Assembly: GCA_046538075.1 (NCBI GenBank)
Contig: JBKHJN010000001.1
Span: 62,001-126,000, forward strand
Source of the DNA: Desulfobacca_B sp046538075
GTDB lineage: Bacteria > Desulfobacterota > Desulfobaccia > Desulfobaccales > Desulfobaccaceae
Length of the DNA: 64,000 nt
Reading direction: 5' to 3'
Below are positions 62,048 through 64,000 of the stretch, in pieces. Position 1 is the stretch's first letter. Each line of letters opens with the position of its first letter. Position numbers and translations under genes: made by a program. The notes under the pieces were generated by a model. The model had not been told where the DNA came from. It made no database searches and worked only from the letters and a program-made list of their open reading frames with translations.

Positions 62048-64000
62048 TAGTCTTTTGGGCTCAAGCTCTCGGCGCGGTTCTGTAATTCCGCAGCCATCTC
62101 CTGGATGATCTGTTGGAAATTGCGGCCTTCGGTGGCCGAAATCCAGGCCAAACGCAAGCGCTGGGGATCAATGCCTTTTTTGTCCAGTTTTTTCTTAAGT
62201 TTTTCCATCCGAACCTGGGCCCGCAGGTTTCCCGAAACATAATGGCAATCACCGGGGGGATGGCAGCCGGTCACCAGCACCCGGCCTGCCCCCTGCTTCA
62301 AGGCTCGAAGGATAAATTTGGGATGCACCCGGCCAGCGCACATGGTACGAATGATGCGGACCACCGGTGGATATTGCAAGCGCGACACCCCGGCAAAGTC
62401 GGCCCCGGCATAAGAGCACCAGTTACAGCAAAAAGCCAGGATCTTGTCCTCAGGATGATCCGCCAGGAACTCGTCGATCTGCGCCATGATCATCTCATCG
62501 GTAAAGCCCCGGGCAATCACTGCCCCGGCCGGACAGGCCCCGGCGCAGACCCCGCAGCCTTTGCAGGCTGCTTCAACGATCTGGGCCTTCTGCCTTTTGC
62601 CTTCTCCGACCATCTTGATGGCATGAAAGGGACATTCATTATAACAGGTCTCGCAGCCGATGCATTTTTCCTGGTCCACTTCGCAGACAATGCCGTCCAG
62701 AGTAATAGTTTCGTGAGCAAACAATGACAGGATCTTGGCCGCCGCGCCGCTGGCCTGGGTGATGGACTCGGACAGGTCCTTGGGGCCCTGGCAGGCTCCG
62801 GCCAGAAAGATGCCGTCCAGCACACTTTCCAGAGGCCGCAGTTTGGGATGGGCTTCCAGAAAAAAGCCGTCATCGCTGATGGGCAGCTTGAGAACCTCCC
62901 GCAACGCCGCGCCGTCACCGGGCACCATGCCCACAGCCAGCACCGCCAGATCCACCCGGTCCTCACTGGCCCCCTGAAACAGCTCATTATCGCCGCGGAT
63001 AATTACCCTACCTTCATTATCTGTCTGAACGTCCTTGACCTGGCCCCGGATAAACAGCAAACCCGCCTCCCGGGCTTCACTGTAAAGGGCTTCCCAATCT
63101 TTCTTGGTAGTCCGCAGATCCCGATAATAAAGGCGGATGTTGGCCTGCGGCAGACGGCTTTTTAACTCCAGGGCTTGGCGCAAGGCGGTCGGACAACAGA
63201 CCCGGGAGCAATAGCGATGGCCCTCTTCTTCCCGGGAGCCGACGCAGAGGATAAAAGCAATCTGATGGGGCGGGGTTTGCCCGCCGGGCATGACCACCTG
63301 GCCTTGCGTCGGTCCCTCCGGGTCCAGCAAGCGTTCCAGGGTTACCGAGGTAACCACATTGGGAAGCGCGGCCCAGGATTCATAGCGGCTGCCTTCCGGA
63401 TTAAAAGGATGAAAACCGGTAGCCACCACCATACTTCCGAACCGGAGGTGGTGTTCGACCCGCTTGGGCTTAAGATTGATGGCCTGCCGGGGACAGACAG
63501 GGACACAGAGCCCGCAACGGTTACAATGGTCCTGGTCCACCACGTATTGACCCGGAAAGGCCTGGGGGGCGGGCAGATAAATGGCCTTGCGTGCACATAA
63601 CCCCTGCTGGCGTTCATCCGGCACTTCGACCGGACAGACCTCCACGCACTGGCCGCAGCGGTCACAGTCCTCGGACACCAGAGGCAGGGATTGCCGCGCG
63701 GTAACCTCAAAATCGCCGAAATGGCCACTGACCTCGGTGACCTCACTGTCGGTCAACACCTGGATGCCAGGATGAAGCATGACCGCCGCCATCATCGGAT
63801 TGATCAGGCTGAGGGCGGTCTGTCCCTGCGGAAAAGTACGATAGAGGGAATTGGCCATGCCGCCCAAAACTGGCTGCTTCTCCACCAGGGTCACCGGGAA
63901 CCCGGCATTGGCAATATCCAGGGCGGCCCGCAGACCGGCAGGGCCGCCGCCGATCACCAGGGCCTGGCGGTAGAGCGGCACCACCCGGTCGGTGAGCGGC
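62047..64000 (-). CDS. HdrA-ferredoxin-MvhD fusion protein (CxxC-less module), N-terminus beyond the window
   Basis: At least 651 residues are visible, and the frame stays open to the window edge, reading PLTDRVVPLYRQALVIGGGP; the GTG at 63984 is therefore probably internal. The FAD motif GGGPAG is intact, but the position of the CxxC motif reads FPQGQTALSL. An internal ferredoxin (CDRCGQCVEVC; CNRCGLCVPVC), second FAD half (CVGSREEE, SRVCCPTALRQAL), a C-terminal ferredoxin (CIGCETCYNEC; CKGCGVCAGAC) and a terminal MvhD domain (CCNWCSYAGAD, TMCAGRVH, GCHPPGDCHY) follow. The design resembles QmoB. It is translationally coupled to the 547-residue HdrA. Confidence 0.85.
   Translation of the reverse strand, partial: PLTDRVVPLYRQALVIGGGPAGLRAALDIANAGFPVTLVEKQPVLGGMANSLYRTFPQGQTALSLINPMMAAVMLHPGIQVLTDSEVTEVSGHFGDFEVTARQSLPLVSEDCDRCGQCVEVCPVEVPDERQQGLCARKAIYLPAPQAFPGQYVVDQDHCNRCGLCVPVCPRQAINLKPKRVEHHLRFGSMVVATGFHPFNPEGSRYESWAALPNVVTSVTLERLLDPEGPTQGQVVMPGGQTPPHQIAFILCVGSREEEGHRYCSRVCCPTALRQALELKSRLPQANIRLYYRDLRTTKKDWEALYSEAREAGLLFIRGQVKDVQTDNEGRVIIRGDNELFQGASEDRVDLAVLAVGMVPGDGAALREVLKLPISDDGFFLEAHPKLRPLESVLDGIFLAGACQGPKDLSESITQASGAAAKILSLFAHETITLDGIVCEVDQEKCIGCETCYNECPFHAIKMVGEGKRQKAQIVEAACKGCGVCAGACPAGAVIARGFTDEMIMAQIDEFLADHPEDKILAFCCNWCSYAGADFAGVSRLQYPPVVRIIRTMCAGRVHPKFILRALKQGAGRVLVTGCHPPGDCHYVSGNLRAQVRMEKLKKKLDKKGIDPQRLRLAWISATEGRNFQQIIQEMAAELQNRAESLSPKD

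Overview
The window looks like a chromosomal segment of an anaerobic Desulfobacterota (deltaproteobacterial) organism, probably a sulfate reducer or syntroph of the Syntrophobacterales/Desulfobaccales type. This is inferred from gene content: HdrA/MvhD-type flavin-FeS modules, a MetF-MetV methylenetetrahydrofolate reductase operon, a superoxide reductase, an AlaC-Hom-ApgM operon, the zapB-zapA-6S RNA-rny-ymdB arrangement and a fused SecDF. GC content is moderate to high in most genes, with a few AT-rich islands. No tRNA, rRNA, CRISPR array, transposase or phage gene was seen.

Layout. 1-2.1 kb: the end of murA, a YrfG-like HAD nucleotidase and a papain-like peptidase with no signal peptide. 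2.5-9.1 kb: a complete tripartite RND efflux operon (TetR regulator, lipoprotein adaptor, HAE1 pump, NodT-type outer-membrane factor) behind a consensus promoter whose -10 overlaps a perfect palindrome. 9.4-13.6 kb: a superoxide reductase, then, on the minus strand, a histone-deacetylase-like enzyme and a Pat/PatZ-like protein acetyltransferase, together a probable reversible lysine acetylation module. 14.1-19.6 kb (minus): a five-gene operon of a tandem-HdrA flavoprotein, two MvhD-like proteins, MetV and MetF, with a long structured 5' leader. 20.4-25.8 kb: a secreted Asp-box/LamG protein, a Fur-family regulator and RecD2. 25.8-29.5 kb: zapB, zapA, a convincing 6S RNA gene that begins inside zapA, then rny and ymdB. 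29.5-42.1 kb (plus): a lipoprotein and a small protein, then sucC, sucD, queH, cobA-hemD, a UvrD-type helicase, a PflA-like radical SAM protein, a phosphatase, secDF and purQ, closely packed. 42.2-52.3 kb (minus): apgM, hom, alaC, a 49-residue zinc-ribbon gene, a YkgJ-family protein, glyS, glyQ and folC. 52.3-57.6 kb (minus): an AT-rich orphan, then a malQ / alpha-amylase / degenerate-kinase operon. 57.9-59.5 kb (plus): an ABC-2 exporter. 59.6-64 kb (minus): an HdrA-MvhD fusion cut by the window edge, a second HdrA and a TauE/SafE permease.

The most interesting biology is the pair of Hdr-type loci. Each contains one HdrA module with the CxxC motif behind the flavin site and one without it. 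In one locus the two modules are fused in a single 949-residue chain that works with free MvhD proteins and MetFV. In the other they are separate chains and MvhD is fused to the CxxC-less module. Neither visible locus contains HdrB or HdrC. Other points are the Pat/HDAC pair, with the usual acyl-CoA synthetase histidine region missing in Pat, the 6S RNA overlapping zapA, and the hom-apgM linkage that may fill a homoserine kinase gap. All functions are inferred from motif reading without database searches.
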